From positions 930,001 to 994,000 of the forward strand of contig JABTVC010000001.1 of assembly GCA_015075005.1 (NCBI GenBank): a stretch of DNA of 64,000 nucleotides, written 5' to 3'. This DNA comes from Planctomycetia bacterium. GTDB lineage: Bacteria; Planctomycetota; Brocadiia; Brocadiales; Brocadiaceae. Each line of letters begins with the position of its first letter. Positions within the stretch are counted from its first letter, which is position 1. Positions 35,673 to 46,179 of this stretch are shown one piece after another. The notes beneath the pieces were generated by a model. That model ran no database searches and was not told the DNA's origin. It worked only from the letters and a program-made list of their open reading frames with translations. A program made the position numbers and the translations under genes.

Positions 35673-36434
35673 ATGAAGGTAACGTTTTTGGGAACCGGCA
35701 CTTCTCACGGAGTTCCTATGATCGCCTGTAATTGCAGTGTTTGCACATCTGAAAATCCAAAAAATAAGCGGATGCGTACCTCGGTTTTAGTTTGCGATAA
35801 CGGGTACAATATCCTTATTGATGCCACGCCGGAGCTGAGACTTCAGTGTATTAAAAACAATGTAAGAAGGCTTGACGCCGTGCTTATTACCCATCCCCAC
35901 GCTGACCATATTTTCGGCCTGGACGACCTTCGTCGGTTTAATATGGTACAACAAATGGATATTCCCATTTATGGCACTATTCATACCCTTGATACCATAC
36001 GAAAAGCTTTTTCCTATGTTTTTAATAACGAACCCGATCAGGGCGGTTATAAACCCAGATTTTCTATGAACGCCATACAGGGGGATCTGAAAATAGGCAA
36101 TATTTCAATCGTACCTATAGAGGCCATTCATGGCGATGGGCAGGTGACAGGGTATCGGTTTGAAAGGGTTGCCTACATTACCGATGTCAGCGAGATACCC
36201 GCCGTCTCTCTGGAAAAACTAAAAGATATTGATGTGCTTATCCTGGGGGCGCTTCGCTATACACCTCATGTGAAACATTTCAACATCGAGCAGGCATTGC
36301 ACATCGTCAAGCAGGTAAAACCACAGAAGGCATACTTTACCCACATGTGTCATGAAATTGAACATGAAGCAGATAACAGGAAACTTCCAACAGACGTCGA
36401 ATTAGCCTTTGATGGGCTGGTAATTGAGCTATAA
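35673..36434 (+). CDS. Metallo-beta-lactamase fold hydrolase (PhnP-like)
   Basis: 253 residues from the start at 35673 (MKVTFLGTGTSHGVPMIACN), preceded by GAGGG. It has CNCSVCTSENPKNKRMRTSV (an N-terminal zinc-type cluster as in PhnP), then LITHPHADHIFGLDDLRRFN (HxHxDH) and later IEAIHGDG, YITDVSEIP and FTHMCHEIEHE. This is the PhnP/phosphodiesterase branch acting on cyclic phosphates or similar esters. It stands alone, with no phn genes nearby. Confidence 0.9.
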   Translation: MKVTFLGTGTSHGVPMIACNCSVCTSENPKNKRMRTSVLVCDNGYNILIDATPELRLQCIKNNVRRLDAVLITHPHADHIFGLDDLRRFNMVQQMDIPIYGTIHTLDTIRKAFSYVFNNEPDQGGYKPRFSMNAIQGDLKIGNISIVPIEAIHGDGQVTGYRFERVAYITDVSEIPAVSLEKLKDIDVLILGALRYTPHVKHFNIEQALHIVKQVKPQKAYFTHMCHEIEHEADNRKLPTDVELAFDGLVIEL

Positions 36435-36521
36435 GTGAAGGTACAAAACCAAACCCTTATGTCAGGTATAAAAAAGCTGATCGCTATTTTAATTACCTCA
36501 ATCGGGAAAAACAGATGGTTG

Positions 36522-37115
36522 TTATCTGCCGAACAATCTACGCTCTGAAGTTTTTCGTATCTCCTTTTCGTCTGCCCATTCAATAATGCCTGTTTCCAGA
36601 TGCATCAGGTTCAGAGTGAATTTATAATAAACATCGCGAACATCTTCAGCTTTTTTTACAATGCTCGAAAAATTACCGTAGAGCATATATTCAGCACCCA
36701 TCTGCTGACCAAAGGTTGCTGCTGTGGCTTTATTCACTACACCACTTTCACTTTGGAACTCAAACTGCTTCTCAACAGCAGCTACCTTTGTCATATCAAT
36801 AAACCGAAACTTGCCGGAATGCACGATCTTCGTCCTTATGGAATCAGTAATTGACTCTGTATCGATATGTTCAAACGTTTTATTTTTGATAGTATTTACA
36901 AACATAACAGGACGGCGTTCCATGGTTACTTGAACAATGGGAGGAAAGGTAAGGAGCGAATCAACCATTTTGTTAACAATCTGTTGTAAGTCGGTTGATC
37001 CAAAATCAGTTGTTGTTGTTTCGACCTTTGTAGCATCTTCATACTTTACGTTCGTAGCGCACCCTGTGACAATCACGATACTGAATCCGTATACGAAATA
37101 CTTTAACCCATGCAT
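36522..37115 (-). CDS. LpoB-like lipoprotein (penicillin-binding-protein activator)
   Basis: 197 residues with a lipoprotein signal (YFVYGFSIVIVTGC). The mature part has TDLQQIVNKMVDSLLTFPPI, then RPVMFVNTIKNKTFEHIDTE and GAEYMLYGNFSSIVKKAEDV and ends RRLFGR. These are LpoB-family features. LpoB activates PBP1b for peptidoglycan synthesis. Together with the YcfL-like and COG3014 genes upstream it forms the conserved lpoB-ycfL-COG3014 cluster found in many bacteria. It is the last gene of the group. Confidence 0.85.
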   Translation of the reverse strand: MHGLKYFVYGFSIVIVTGCATNVKYEDATKVETTTTDFGSTDLQQIVNKMVDSLLTFPPIVQVTMERRPVMFVNTIKNKTFEHIDTESITDSIRTKIVHSGKFRFIDMTKVAAVEKQFEFQSESGVVNKATAATFGQQMGAEYMLYGNFSSIVKKAEDVRDVYYKFTLNLMHLETGIIEWADEKEIRKTSERRLFGR

Positions 37116-37328
37116 TCTTTCTATCCTCCTTATTGTATTACTATGTAAAACCTTCTGTTTTGTACAAGTTTTTGTTTATGAAATACTGCGAAATCCGAAA
37201 CAATTTCAAAATTACAAATTCACATGTTTCAATCCTCATTTCCCATTTCAGTTATATACTATAAAAATTTGTTTTTGATTTCGATGTTTGAATTTCGAAT
37301 TTTTAAAAAAACGCCCATCTTTATCCAC

Positions 37329-37793
37329 TTACTCGTTCAATAACTTCCGTATCTTTATCTTAAATTCTTTAGCATTGGGATTTGGGGCGACTCCCTGCAA
37401 TGATTTGGATTCATTTCCGTAGAGTATTACCGGGGTCCATGCATCAGTGTCAGTGTCTATTTCTCGTCCGCTTTCTTCAAACCAGGAGAACTTGAACTGA
37501 ATATGTATGGTATCGTTGTCTTTATTTACCAAAGAAACATTAGCCCTGAGCAGGTTTCCAACAAAATCAGACCTCATGTCTACTATCTGAATATTTCTCG
37601 CTAAACTTTTGTTATTCACGATCACCTGTTTCCTGTATTCCGTTTGACTGCCTTGTCCGGCAGTTGCGGACATGGATCCTTCAATTCCAGCGGTGGAGGA
37701 ACAACCAATGAAAGACAATGCCATCGAAACGATTACAAACTCATAAGAGTTTAATCCCGCATGCTTCGAGGTCGCTCCTGGTTGGTCAGACAT
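37329..37793 (-). CDS. YcfL-like lipoprotein
   Basis: 154 residues. A signal with lipobox FIGC (ALSFIGCSS) is preceded by about 22 residues of unclear value, so translation may start at a later codon. The mature domain (IVDMRSDFVGNLLRANVSLV, then FKFSWFEESGREID and GVAPNPNAKEFKIKIR) matches YcfL/DUF1425 proteins. It sits between the COG3014 gene and the LpoB-like gene. It is probably an outer-membrane lipoprotein of unknown function. Confidence 0.82.
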   Translation of the reverse strand: MSDQPGATSKHAGLNSYEFVIVSMALSFIGCSSTAGIEGSMSATAGQGSQTEYRKQVIVNNKSLARNIQIVDMRSDFVGNLLRANVSLVNKDNDTIHIQFKFSWFEESGREIDTDTDAWTPVILYGNESKSLQGVAPNPNAKEFKIKIRKLLNE

Positions 37794-37828
37794 GATTATG
37801 TATCCCTACCTTTCCTAATATCTTATAG

Positions 37829-39289
37829 TTAAAAAGTTATTGATGTCGTGTACAGTTCCGATTTTATCCGTATTACTCTTAGTATAGTTTTGTTCTGATT
37901 TATTGAAACATCAATATCTGCGGATGCTCCCGATGCTTTATGAGTCATATGCAACCGGTGTGCCCCTTCCGGAAGATGAATACGCATGATTTGAACGTCT
38001 TGTGGTAAGGTTAACCAGCTTCTCACGTCTGCCCTCTCAGAAAGTACATTATAGATTGAGGAAAATATTTGTCCTAAGCTTCCTGCTGAATTTTTTGCCT
38101 GCAGTTGAATAGCAGCCTTGGCTGCTGTCCTGAGGATATGTCTGATGACCATGACTGGTACCTTTTCCTTTAACGATTTTACAGCCAATGCCTGTACGTA
38201 GCAAATAGGTTCCGTTGTGCCCAAAGAACGGTTGCCCGCGGACACAGAGAGAGAAAGTGGTTCTGCTGCAGACCATTTTGTGTAATAAATAGGAAACGCA
38301 ATAGCTACTATACCATTTGGAGTAGGAATCGGGATTTGAATTTCCTTTTTTTGTGGAACCAAACCATTCTCAAAAAAGACCACCAGCTCGCCGGTTTTGC
38401 CATTACCCGCGCCCACCGTGCCATTAACCGGCCTGTTGCCAAACCGGGAAGCGTAATCTTCATATTCCTGGTTCATTTCAAGATCTTTTGCCAGGCGTAT
38501 TACGTCCCGTTGTAAGTAAGTATTGTCAGGAAATATTTGAAGTGCTTTTTTATAATCAATGTATGCATCGTTCGGTTGATTCAGCAATTCATATACTATT
38601 CCGGACATATAAAATGTGTAGGCATTTTGGAAAGAGTTCTTTACCTTGCCGGCAATATCATCCATACCCCGATATGCTGAGTTAAGATTGTTATAAGCCC
38701 GTTGCGTATCACTTTTTTTGTCCCTTGCTTTTTCTTCCGCCCTGGCAAGTTCCTTTTCGTGCATTTTTAATGATAATTCCTGTTCGCTATTGGCACGCCT
38801 GACCTCGACACCAGCACCTTCAATATTTTTTTTTGCAAGATAGTTGAATGCCTGAAGTTGATACATGAATATTTTTTCATACCCATCTCCGCTATAAGGA
38901 ATGGTATTGTCATTTGCAAATAACGAGGCGGTTTGTGCCCCAACATCAGATGCGCTTATGATTGCCTTTTCTTCCATCTGACGAACAGCCGCGATGGCTG
39001 TCTCAAAATCTTTCATGCTTGAATCTGTATCATTCTTTATCTGTCCAATTCGGCCGCGCTCCATGAGATAGAGAATTTTATCGTTGCTTTTCCGATACTT
39101 GTTAAGAACTTGAAGTGAATGGTCGAACTGGTGAGTCGTGATTCCATCAATCAGTAAATTCATTTTAGCTGTATAAGATGTGAAAACGTTTGTAGTGGAA
39201 CAACTAACGATAGGGAGCACGAAAAAGACTGAAGCGCCGAAAAACAACCGCCTTAACCGACATGACATAAATCTATTTATACCGGCCAC
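37829..39289 (-). CDS. COG3014-family lipoprotein
   Basis: 486 residues with a lipobox (VLPIVSC). The N-terminal half is helical with TPR-like segments (ALQIFPDNTYLQRDVIRLAK), and a charged helix (MHEKELARAEEKARDKK). The C-terminal half has GELVVFFENGLVPQKKEIQI and DVQIMRIHLPEGAHRLHMTH, characteristic of COG3014. It is the first gene of the COG3014-ycfL-lpoB cluster, so it is probably an outer-membrane or periplasmic partner of LpoB. Confidence 0.85.
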   Translation of the reverse strand: MAGINRFMSCRLRRLFFGASVFFVLPIVSCSTTNVFTSYTAKMNLLIDGITTHQFDHSLQVLNKYRKSNDKILYLMERGRIGQIKNDTDSSMKDFETAIAAVRQMEEKAIISASDVGAQTASLFANDNTIPYSGDGYEKIFMYQLQAFNYLAKKNIEGAGVEVRRANSEQELSLKMHEKELARAEEKARDKKSDTQRAYNNLNSAYRGMDDIAGKVKNSFQNAYTFYMSGIVYELLNQPNDAYIDYKKALQIFPDNTYLQRDVIRLAKDLEMNQEYEDYASRFGNRPVNGTVGAGNGKTGELVVFFENGLVPQKKEIQIPIPTPNGIVAIAFPIYYTKWSAAEPLSLSVSAGNRSLGTTEPICYVQALAVKSLKEKVPVMVIRHILRTAAKAAIQLQAKNSAGSLGQIFSSIYNVLSERADVRSWLTLPQDVQIMRIHLPEGAHRLHMTHKASGASADIDVSINQNKTILRVIRIKSELYTTSITF

Positions 39290-39477
39290 CTTCCCGGCTC
39301 TTTTTAAACATAGGCTGTCTTGAATTATAAATCAGGCTCTCTAATGCACTAACATATGGCATAGACAACTCTAAGGTGATTTCCATGAAACCGGCTTAGA
39401 ATTGGAACCTGAAGTCTTTGGTTTACTCGGTTTGTTTTCGGATGATCCCTCACTTAAACGACACATCGCACCTGCCA

Positions 39478-39868
39478 CTATATGTGAAGCCTCCCCTCAA
39501 TTATTTGTGCTACGATATATTTGGGCCGTATTTCGATAACTTTAATGCACCCTGCTTGAATTTCCTTCGCACCAAGAGACTCCTGTGTATCAGGGTCTAC
39601 CAGTTCATCGTCAACATTTAATTTGTCTATAAATGCCGCTAATATTGTACGGTCATGTGCCGATTAGCCACGAACGTCTTGTGAGTTTACCTTTTTTTGC
39701 GACCACGATCTTACCATTTTGAGTATCCACAATTTCCATATTTACCACCATATGTCCCTGAAACGTGGTTTTTTTAGATTTCGAGTAAAGAACCCCGGCC
39801 TTTTTCTGATTGACCTCGAATGCCTCGACTTTTCCCGTAGCAAAATATTCTGCATGGAGTAGTTATCC
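39478..39868 (-). pseudogene. Degraded CsgG-like lipoprotein gene
   Basis: Minus-strand frames give EYFATGKVEAFEVNQKKAGV followed by TTFQGHMVVNMEIVDTQNGK (39664-39868), and then in another frame DDELVDPDTQESLGAK and IRPKYIVAQIIEG to the stop at 39478. This resembles the C-terminal part of a CsgG/FlgT-like envelope protein. The N-terminal half and frame continuity are lost. It lies upstream of the COG3014-lpoB cluster. The rest of 39290-40091 shows no gene. Confidence 0.6.
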
Positions 39869-40091
39869 AATTTTTATGACTTTTTCGGACAGTATTTCCC
39901 CCGAATCAACAAATTCAGGTACTTTGGACAATGTGAAGAATAAAATTAACCACATGATTTGCGGTGGGTGGTAATGATATACTTTGAATTATATAGTTGT
40001 TTTATAGAGTGTCAAGGCCATTTACGCGAAAACGAGTCCTTTAAAAATGTAATTGCTATCACCACTAAATTTTATTATCTTAGATTAACTT

Positions 40092-41294
40092 ATGAAAAAA
40101 TACATTCTTACGGGAATTCCATGTCTCGCAGCCATTATAGTAGCGTTATTCTATTTCCTTGGCAATAAGGAGACTACTCAATACAGGACAGAGAAAATCA
40201 ACAGAGGTACTATTAGTAAATATGTCACCGCAACCGGTACCATAAACCCAGTAAGAACCGTAATAATTGGTAGTCAGGTCACAGGCCTTATCTCTAAACT
40301 GTATGCTGACTATAATTCAGTTGTTGGGGTAGGACAGATTGTGGCTCAAATCGACCCTGTCCCTTTCGAACATCAGGTGAAAAAGGCAGAAGCCGCCCTT
40401 GCCACTGCCATAGCTTCCCTTGAAAAGGCAAAGGTGAATTCGAAAAATAACAGGAGAAATTACCATCGGTCAAAAAAATTGTTTGCTAAAAAGGTAGTAT
40501 CCATTGAAGCGCTTGATTCCGCCCGGACAACATACGAGGCGGGGTTGGCCGATGTCAGACTGGCAGAGGCGCAGGTATTGCAGGCCAAAGCGGCTTTGGG
40601 AATTGCAAAAACAGATTTAGGGCACACGGTAATACGCTCGCCGTTAAACGGCATTGTGATTTCCAGAAACGTAGACGTTGGGCAAACTGTTGTCTCCAGC
40701 TTTCAAACCCCAGTCTTATTTAATATTGCCGAAGACCTGGAACATATGCAAGTCAACACCAATGTTGATGAAGCCGATATTGGCATGATTACAATAGGGC
40801 AGGATGCAAAATTTACGGTAGATGCCTTTCCTGATGACATTTTTGAGGGTAATGTTATTGAGATACGCATGGCACCCATTATCTTTCAATATGTCGTGAC
40901 ATACGATACAATAATTAATGTCAACAATTCATCACTCAAACTCAAGCCCGGAATGACGGCAAATACATCCATTTTAGTAGCAAAGGCAGAGAATGTCTTG
41001 AAGGTTCCCAATGCATCACTACGATATACTCCTTCGGAAATTTCAAAAGGCGAAACAGACAATAAACCAGGTGCCGACAGGAAATTTGTCAAAAAAACCG
41101 GCTCACATATTTGGGTGTTGGACAATGGAAAATTGAAACAAGTGGCTGTAAAATTCGGAATGGGTGATGATAGTTATACAGAAATCCTGGAAGCTGATAT
41201 TGAAGAAGGCATGGAAGTTGTGATTGGTGAGACTCTTCCAAATGCGGTTCAAAAAGGTCCTCAAAAGGTTCCCTGGGGCAGGTCCCGTTTTTAA
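40092..41294 (+). CDS. MacA-like periplasmic adaptor (HlyD family)
   Basis: 400 residues. An N-terminal membrane anchor (YILTGIPCLAAIIVALFYFL) is followed by a lipoyl-like hybrid motif (VTATGTINPVRTVIIGSQVT and later TVIRSPLNGIVISRNVDVGQ), with a coiled-coil hairpin between (about 95-170), then beta-barrel parts. It links an inner-membrane exporter to an outer-membrane channel. The two following genes supply the MacB-type ATPase and permease. An outer-membrane TolC-like protein is not encoded here. Confidence 0.9.
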   Translation: MKKYILTGIPCLAAIIVALFYFLGNKETTQYRTEKINRGTISKYVTATGTINPVRTVIIGSQVTGLISKLYADYNSVVGVGQIVAQIDPVPFEHQVKKAEAALATAIASLEKAKVNSKNNRRNYHRSKKLFAKKVVSIEALDSARTTYEAGLADVRLAEAQVLQAKAALGIAKTDLGHTVIRSPLNGIVISRNVDVGQTVVSSFQTPVLFNIAEDLEHMQVNTNVDEADIGMITIGQDAKFTVDAFPDDIFEGNVIEIRMAPIIFQYVVTYDTIINVNNSSLKLKPGMTANTSILVAKAENVLKVPNASLRYTPSEISKGETDNKPGADRKFVKKTGSHIWVLDNGKLKQVAVKFGMGDDSYTEILEADIEEGMEVVIGETLPNAVQKGPQKVPWGRSRF

Positions 41295-41296
41295 AT

Positions 41297-42031
41297 ATGC
41301 AAGATATCATAATACTGAAGGACGTTTACAAGATTTACACGATGGGAGAAGTTGAGGTTGCTGCCTTGAACGGCGTGTCTTTAACTATCAGGAAAGGTGA
41401 ATTTGTAGCCATAATGGGTGCGTCAGGATCGGGCAAGTCCACATTGATGAATATCCTTGGCTGCCTCGATAGTCCTACAAAAGGGAAATATTGTTTGGAG
41501 GGTCTCGAAGTTTCCCGGTTCTCAAAAAACGAATTAGCCGAAATTCGCAATAAAAAATTGGGATTTGTGTTTCAAAGTTTTAATCTTTTAAGCCGAACGA
41601 CGGTAATAGAGAATATTGAACTACCCCTTATTTATAGGAAGAGGATATCCAAAAGGGACACCGATAATATCCATCAGATGATACGCATTCTGGGTCTTGA
41701 TGGGCTTCAAAAACATTATCCCAATCAATTATCCGGTGGGCAACAGCAGCGCGTTGCCATTGCACGGGCCATCGTCAATGATCCTGCCTTGCTCCTTGCC
41801 GATGAACCAACGGGAAACCTGGACAGCGCTACCAGCAAAGATGTCATGAACGTACTCTCCGGCCTTAACCATAACAGGGGCATTACCATTGTGCTTGTTA
41901 CTCATGAAACCGATATTGCCGGATACGCCCGCAGGGTTATTGTTCTCAAAGATGGTAAGGTGTTAAGCGACACTCCTTCTCAAACCTTTACCACACCACT
42001 GCCTCAGACACCTTGTGAAACAACCCCCTGA
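41297..42031 (+). CDS. MacB/LolD-type ABC transporter ATPase
   Basis: 244 residues. It has [20 protein letters not shown] (Walker A), [20 protein letters not shown] (Q loop), [20 protein letters not shown] (signature) and [15 protein letters not shown] (Walker B). It follows the adaptor by 2 bp and precedes a FtsX-type permease, so this is a split MacB. It powers efflux or lipoprotein/peptide export. Confidence 0.95.
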   Translation: MQDIIILKDVYKIYTMGEVEVAALNGVSLTIRKGEFVAIMGASGSGKSTLMNILGCLDSPTKGKYCLEGLEVSRFSKNELAEIRNKKLGFVFQSFNLLSRTTVIENIELPLIYRKRISKRDTDNIHQMIRILGLDGLQKHYPNQLSGGQQQRVAIARAIVNDPALLLADEPTGNLDSATSKDVMNVLSGLNHNRGITIVLVTHETDIAGYARRVIVLKDGKVLSDTPSQTFTTPLPQTPCETTP

Positions 42032-42235
42032 GTTTATACCTATTCGGGTTTTTTCTCTGCCTGTATCCTGATTGTTAAGGGTTAAAGTTGCAGGTTGAAA
42101 GGATAACTGTTTTGTGAAGGTTGTATATCTATGGTGAACACGTAAAAGTTAAGCTATACTTACAAGATTAACGTGCAACCTCTAACCCACTGGTATCTGA
42201 CAGGAATGCAATTTTAACCGAATCTTTTTTGACCT

Positions 42236-43444
42236 ATGACGGCGCTTTTTACAATAGCCTTACGTGCAATTATGAGGAACAAATTACGTTCCTCCCTGAC
42301 GATCCTCGGCATCGTCATTGGTGTTGGTGCTGTAATTGTTATGATAAGTATCGGGCAAGGCGCAAAAGCCTTTGTTGAAAAACAACTGGAGAGTTTGGGG
42401 ACAAACGTACTCATTATTATTCCCGTCAGCACCACACATGCCGCTGCCAGGGGTACTACAGGAACCATTACCTTAACCGCAGAAGACACCTTTGCTTTGG
42501 TAAAGGAATGTAATGCCGTTAGTTATGTTTCACCCGGTATCAGGACAACCACGCAGGTTGTTTCCGGAAATATGAACTGGACAACCGGGGTGTCGGGGGC
42601 AGGACCTGACTATCAGATTATACGGAACTGGCCGTTAAAAGACGGGAGATTTATCACTCAGCAGGACGTAAATAGCATGGCAAAGGTTTGCGTTTTGGGG
42701 CAGACCGTTGTAACCAACCTTTTTGGAACGTTAGATCCTGTTGACAAGTGGGTTCGTGTAAAAAATATACCCTTTAGGGTAATCGGTGTACTGAGTGCCA
42801 AAGGACAATCACCTACAGGCCAGGATCAGGACGATATGGTTCTCATGCCGTACACGACCGTACAGAGAAAGATTATGGGGGTTACACATATTGGTTATGC
42901 ACTTGCTTCATCGGCTACCGCAGAGTCACGGTTTGAGGCAATCGATCAAATTACTTCTCTTTTAAGGCAACGCCACCGGCTAAGACCCAATGAAGAGAAT
43001 GATTTCTCGGTTATCAGTCAGGTTGAATTTGCTTCAGCAGTAATGGAGACAAGCCATACGATGTCCGTTCTCCTTGGTAGTATTGCATTAGTGTCCTTGT
43101 TTGTAGGTGGTATCGGCATCATGAATATCATGTTGGTTTCTACAACCGAAAGGACCAGAGAGATCGGCATCAGGATGGCAGTTGGTGCCAGGGAAAGGGA
43201 TATCCTTTTTCAGTTTCTGATAGAATCTACTGTTCTTAGCTCTTTTGGTGGGATAGTCGGAGTAATTTTTGGCATTTTTACGTCAAAATTAGTTTCTTAC
43301 TATGGCGGATGGCCATCGTTACTATCATCACTGTCTATCGCCGTTTCCTTCCTCTTTTCAAACATTATCGGTATCTTTTTTGGTTACTATCCGGCAAGAA
43401 AGGCATCCAGACTCAATCCCATTGAGGCCCTCCGGTATGAATAA
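42236..43444 (+). CDS. MacB-type FtsX/permease subunit
   Basis: 402 residues with four membrane helices in the MacB order: one after ALRAIMRNKLRSSLTILGIV, and three C-terminal ones (after MSVLLGSIALVSLFVGGIGI, TERTREIGIRMAVGARERDI, and YPARKASRLNPIEALRYE at the end). The large extracytoplasmic domain lies between (about 45-275). It lies 204 bp after the ATPase. Together the three genes form a MacAB-like tripartite exporter of unknown cargo. Confidence 0.92.
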   Translation: MTALFTIALRAIMRNKLRSSLTILGIVIGVGAVIVMISIGQGAKAFVEKQLESLGTNVLIIIPVSTTHAAARGTTGTITLTAEDTFALVKECNAVSYVSPGIRTTTQVVSGNMNWTTGVSGAGPDYQIIRNWPLKDGRFITQQDVNSMAKVCVLGQTVVTNLFGTLDPVDKWVRVKNIPFRVIGVLSAKGQSPTGQDQDDMVLMPYTTVQRKIMGVTHIGYALASSATAESRFEAIDQITSLLRQRHRLRPNEENDFSVISQVEFASAVMETSHTMSVLLGSIALVSLFVGGIGIMNIMLVSTTERTREIGIRMAVGARERDILFQFLIESTVLSSFGGIVGVIFGIFTSKLVSYYGGWPSLLSSLSIAVSFLFSNIIGIFFGYYPARKASRLNPIEALRYE

Positions 43445-43587
43445 AACGGAGATGTACATAAAAAAGAAGATTGAATATGTGACGATTTTAATTTACATTA
43501 GTGTTTTCTTAAAGATAATGCGTTCCTATTATCTATGGTTTACTGAGAATTATAATCTCTTAGACAAAAGTCGAAAGGAGCCATACC

Positions 43588-43776
43588 ATGAGAATTTCAA
43601 TTGAAAGCGAAACAAGGATCAAGATTATTCCGGAAAACAAACATGAGAAAGAAAACCTCGAGTCACTGTGGAAGATACTGATACGCTGCGAAACGGATAG
43701 TAAGGTACTGTGTCCTATCGGTTCATACATGGCTTCACAAGATGAAGGCGCCAACTTTGTAATACAGGATCAGTAA
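43588..43776 (+). CDS. Small hypothetical protein
   Basis: 62 residues with a clear AAGGAG ribosome site. It reads MRISIESETRIKIIPENKHE and later CETDSKVLCPIGSYMASQDE. It is small, mixed charge, with two cysteines, and no signal peptide. It lies between the MacB-type permease and a broken exporter. No family is recognised. The DNA from 43777 to 44167 shows only short frames without ribosome sites. Confidence 0.5.
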   Translation: MRISIESETRIKIIPENKHEKENLESLWKILIRCETDSKVLCPIGSYMASQDEGANFVIQDQ

Positions 43777-44167
43777 TTCCGTTGAACACCTTGGCAAAGC
43801 AGAGAGTCATCGGTGGCGTGGTTACTGAGCTTGCATGGGCATATCTTGTAAAGGGGTATCCTGATTTGCTGCTGCAATTTTTTACTCGTCAGTGCCAATT
43901 TGCAGCAAGAGTACGAGGAATCCCTAAGCTTTTTTAAAACCTGGAAGCAGGGCTTTACAAGGTCGGATTGTTTTGCTATACCAACCAGCCTCCTCTGAGC
44001 ATTCACCACCGGAAGATGTCATATCCCTTGTGCGATCGAAATTACTAATACCTCGCAGAGTATGTCTTTTTTCGTTTGCAGTGATTACAGGAGAAATCAT
44101 CACTTCCGGCACTTTGTTACGCGTACGATCTAAAGTTTGTAAAAAGGTATTTTTACTTATAATAGTT

Positions 44168-46179
44168 ATGTATGAAAAAAGATATCTCTTCAAAAATACC
44201 TACATCAGACTGTTAGGTTATCTAAGGCCTTATTGGCATAAATCAGTAGTCATTCTTATCCTTTCGGCAGTCAGTGCTTATATTGCTGTCCTACCGACCC
44301 AGATATTGCATTGCGGTGGATGAAATCAAAATAGTTGATGAATATCTAAAAAGACACAAACAAAACTATCCGAAGGAAAACCATCCGGTACAACGCAGTC
44401 TCTTGAACAAAGGAATCCCATCCCAATCTCAAAACCTTTGCTAGCAGCATCACACTATATTCATACGCATTGGTTTGAAAGTTATAATTCCATTGTTGTT
44501 ACCCTGGCCTTTCTTGCCGCGAGTTTTATCCTGCGTGCATATCTTTCATACCGGCATTATGCTGGTACACGGCTTCATTACCTCCGAGTTAGGACAGCGG
44601 CTCATTTACGATATGCGGAATCAGCTTTACGACCATATCCAGCGATTTCCCTTACAATATTTTGAGAATACGAAGACCGGCGATATCATAGAGCCGTCTC
44701 ATGAATGACGTTAATTCACTGGAGCAGGCAGTTGTTGGCCCTGTCATAACCTTTATTACGGACATGTTTAAATTTGGCTGGATCCTATATTTTTGTTTAA
44801 AACTCGACTGGCAGCTTACCAGTATTGCCTTATTTGTTTGCCCCTTTATCTCCCTCTGTACCTATAATTTTGGGAAAAGGATCAGAAAGGTCTTTCGCTC
44901 CCTGAGGGACAAAACGGCTGAACTGAATTCCCTTATTCAGGATAATATCTCAGGTGTCCGGGTTATTGCAGGATTTGCGAAAGAGGCCGAAGAAATGGAA
45001 CGCTTCCGAAAAAAAAACTATGAGAATTACAACCTCTACGTCCGGATATTAAAACTTGTTTCAACCCTGAGACCCGTTGTAGACCTTATAACGGAGACGG
45101 GCGCTGTGGTCGTCATCTGTCTGGGTGGATATAAGGTATTGCAGGGGCAACTCTCCGCGGGTACTTTTGTCATATTCTTTCCTTATCTCCAGATGATGTA
45201 TAGTCCCATTACGGGTCTAACACGTTTTTACAATCAGGTGCAACGTGCCATTGCATCTACCGAGCGTATCTTTGAGATATTGGATACGCCGTGTGAATTG
45301 AAGGATTCCCCTAATGCTATTGATCTGCCGCCTGTGCGTGGCGTCGTTGAATTTCAGCACGTTCATTTCATGTATAACAAGGGTATGGAAGTTCTCACGG
45401 ACATCACAATACAGGCACGACCTGGTCAGATGATTGCCTTTGTGGGACCCAGCGGGAGTGGCAAGACTACCCTCACAAAACTCATTCCCCGATTTTATGA
45501 CCCCACAAAAGGAGAGATACTTATTGATGGTCACAATATCAAGGCAGTCAGGCTTCACTCCCTGCGTAAACAAATGGCTATGGTGCTTCAGGAGTCCTTT
45601 CTCTTTAACGATACGGTGAAGGTAAATATTGCTTATGCCCGATCCGATGCATTGGATAGGGAAATTGAAGAAGCTGCGCGTGCTGCTAATGCACATGACT
45701 TTATTATTGAGTTGCCGAATGGATATGATTCCGTGATTGGTGAACGTGGCGTGAAGCTCTCCGGAGGTCAAAAACAACGTATTGCCATTGCCCGTGCTAT
45801 CCTTGCCAACCCCAGAATACTTATATTGGATGAAGCTACATCTTCCGTTGATACCGAGACCGAACAACTCATCCAGAATGCCATCTATCATTTGATAAAA
45901 AATCGCACAACGTTCGTCATTGCACACCGTTTGTCGACTATATTGCATGCCGATTTGATTGTGGTTTTGGAGAAAGGACGGATTGTGGAAACGGGGCTTC
46001 ATCATGAACTTCTTGCAAGCGGTGGTCTCTATAAAAAGCTTTTTGAGATGCAGTTCCGCACTCAGGAAAAGGTGAAACGAGAAGATGCTGAAACAAAGAT
46101 TGAAAAGACAGAAGTTGTTCTAACACAAGAACCCGATATTGCTTTGAATGAGACACCCCAGCATGCTCAGTGGCCGTAA
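44168..46179 (+). pseudogene. MsbA-like ABC exporter, N-terminal part frameshifted
   Basis: The start (MYEKRYLFKNTYIRLLGYLR) and later segments in other frames (IAVDEIKIVDEYLKRHKQNY at 44321, ASHYIHTHWFESYNSIVVTL at 44448, GIMLVHGFITSELGQRLIYD at 44556) form the membrane part of a fused MsbA-type exporter. Frame is lost near 44315, 44430-44560 and 44690. The last is one extra A, turning the usual GDIMSRLMNDVNS into GDIIEPSHE and stop. From 44701 the frame is clean for 492 residues: membrane domain, FVGPSGSGKTTLTKLIPRFY (Walker A), LSGGQKQRIAIARAI and LILDEATSSVD. Such proteins flip lipid A-type lipids or export lipids or drugs. It is either decayed or contains sequence errors. Confidence 0.82.

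Noticed and set aside
43777..44010. Plus-strand frame LNTLAKQRVIGGVVTELAWA as a transposase remnant
   Set aside because: The similarity to an IS110-like tail is too weak and no start or ribosome site is present.
45217..46005. 262-residue minus-strand frame
   Set aside because: It lies opposite the ABC exporter with clear Walker motifs; the antisense frame has no recognisable domain.
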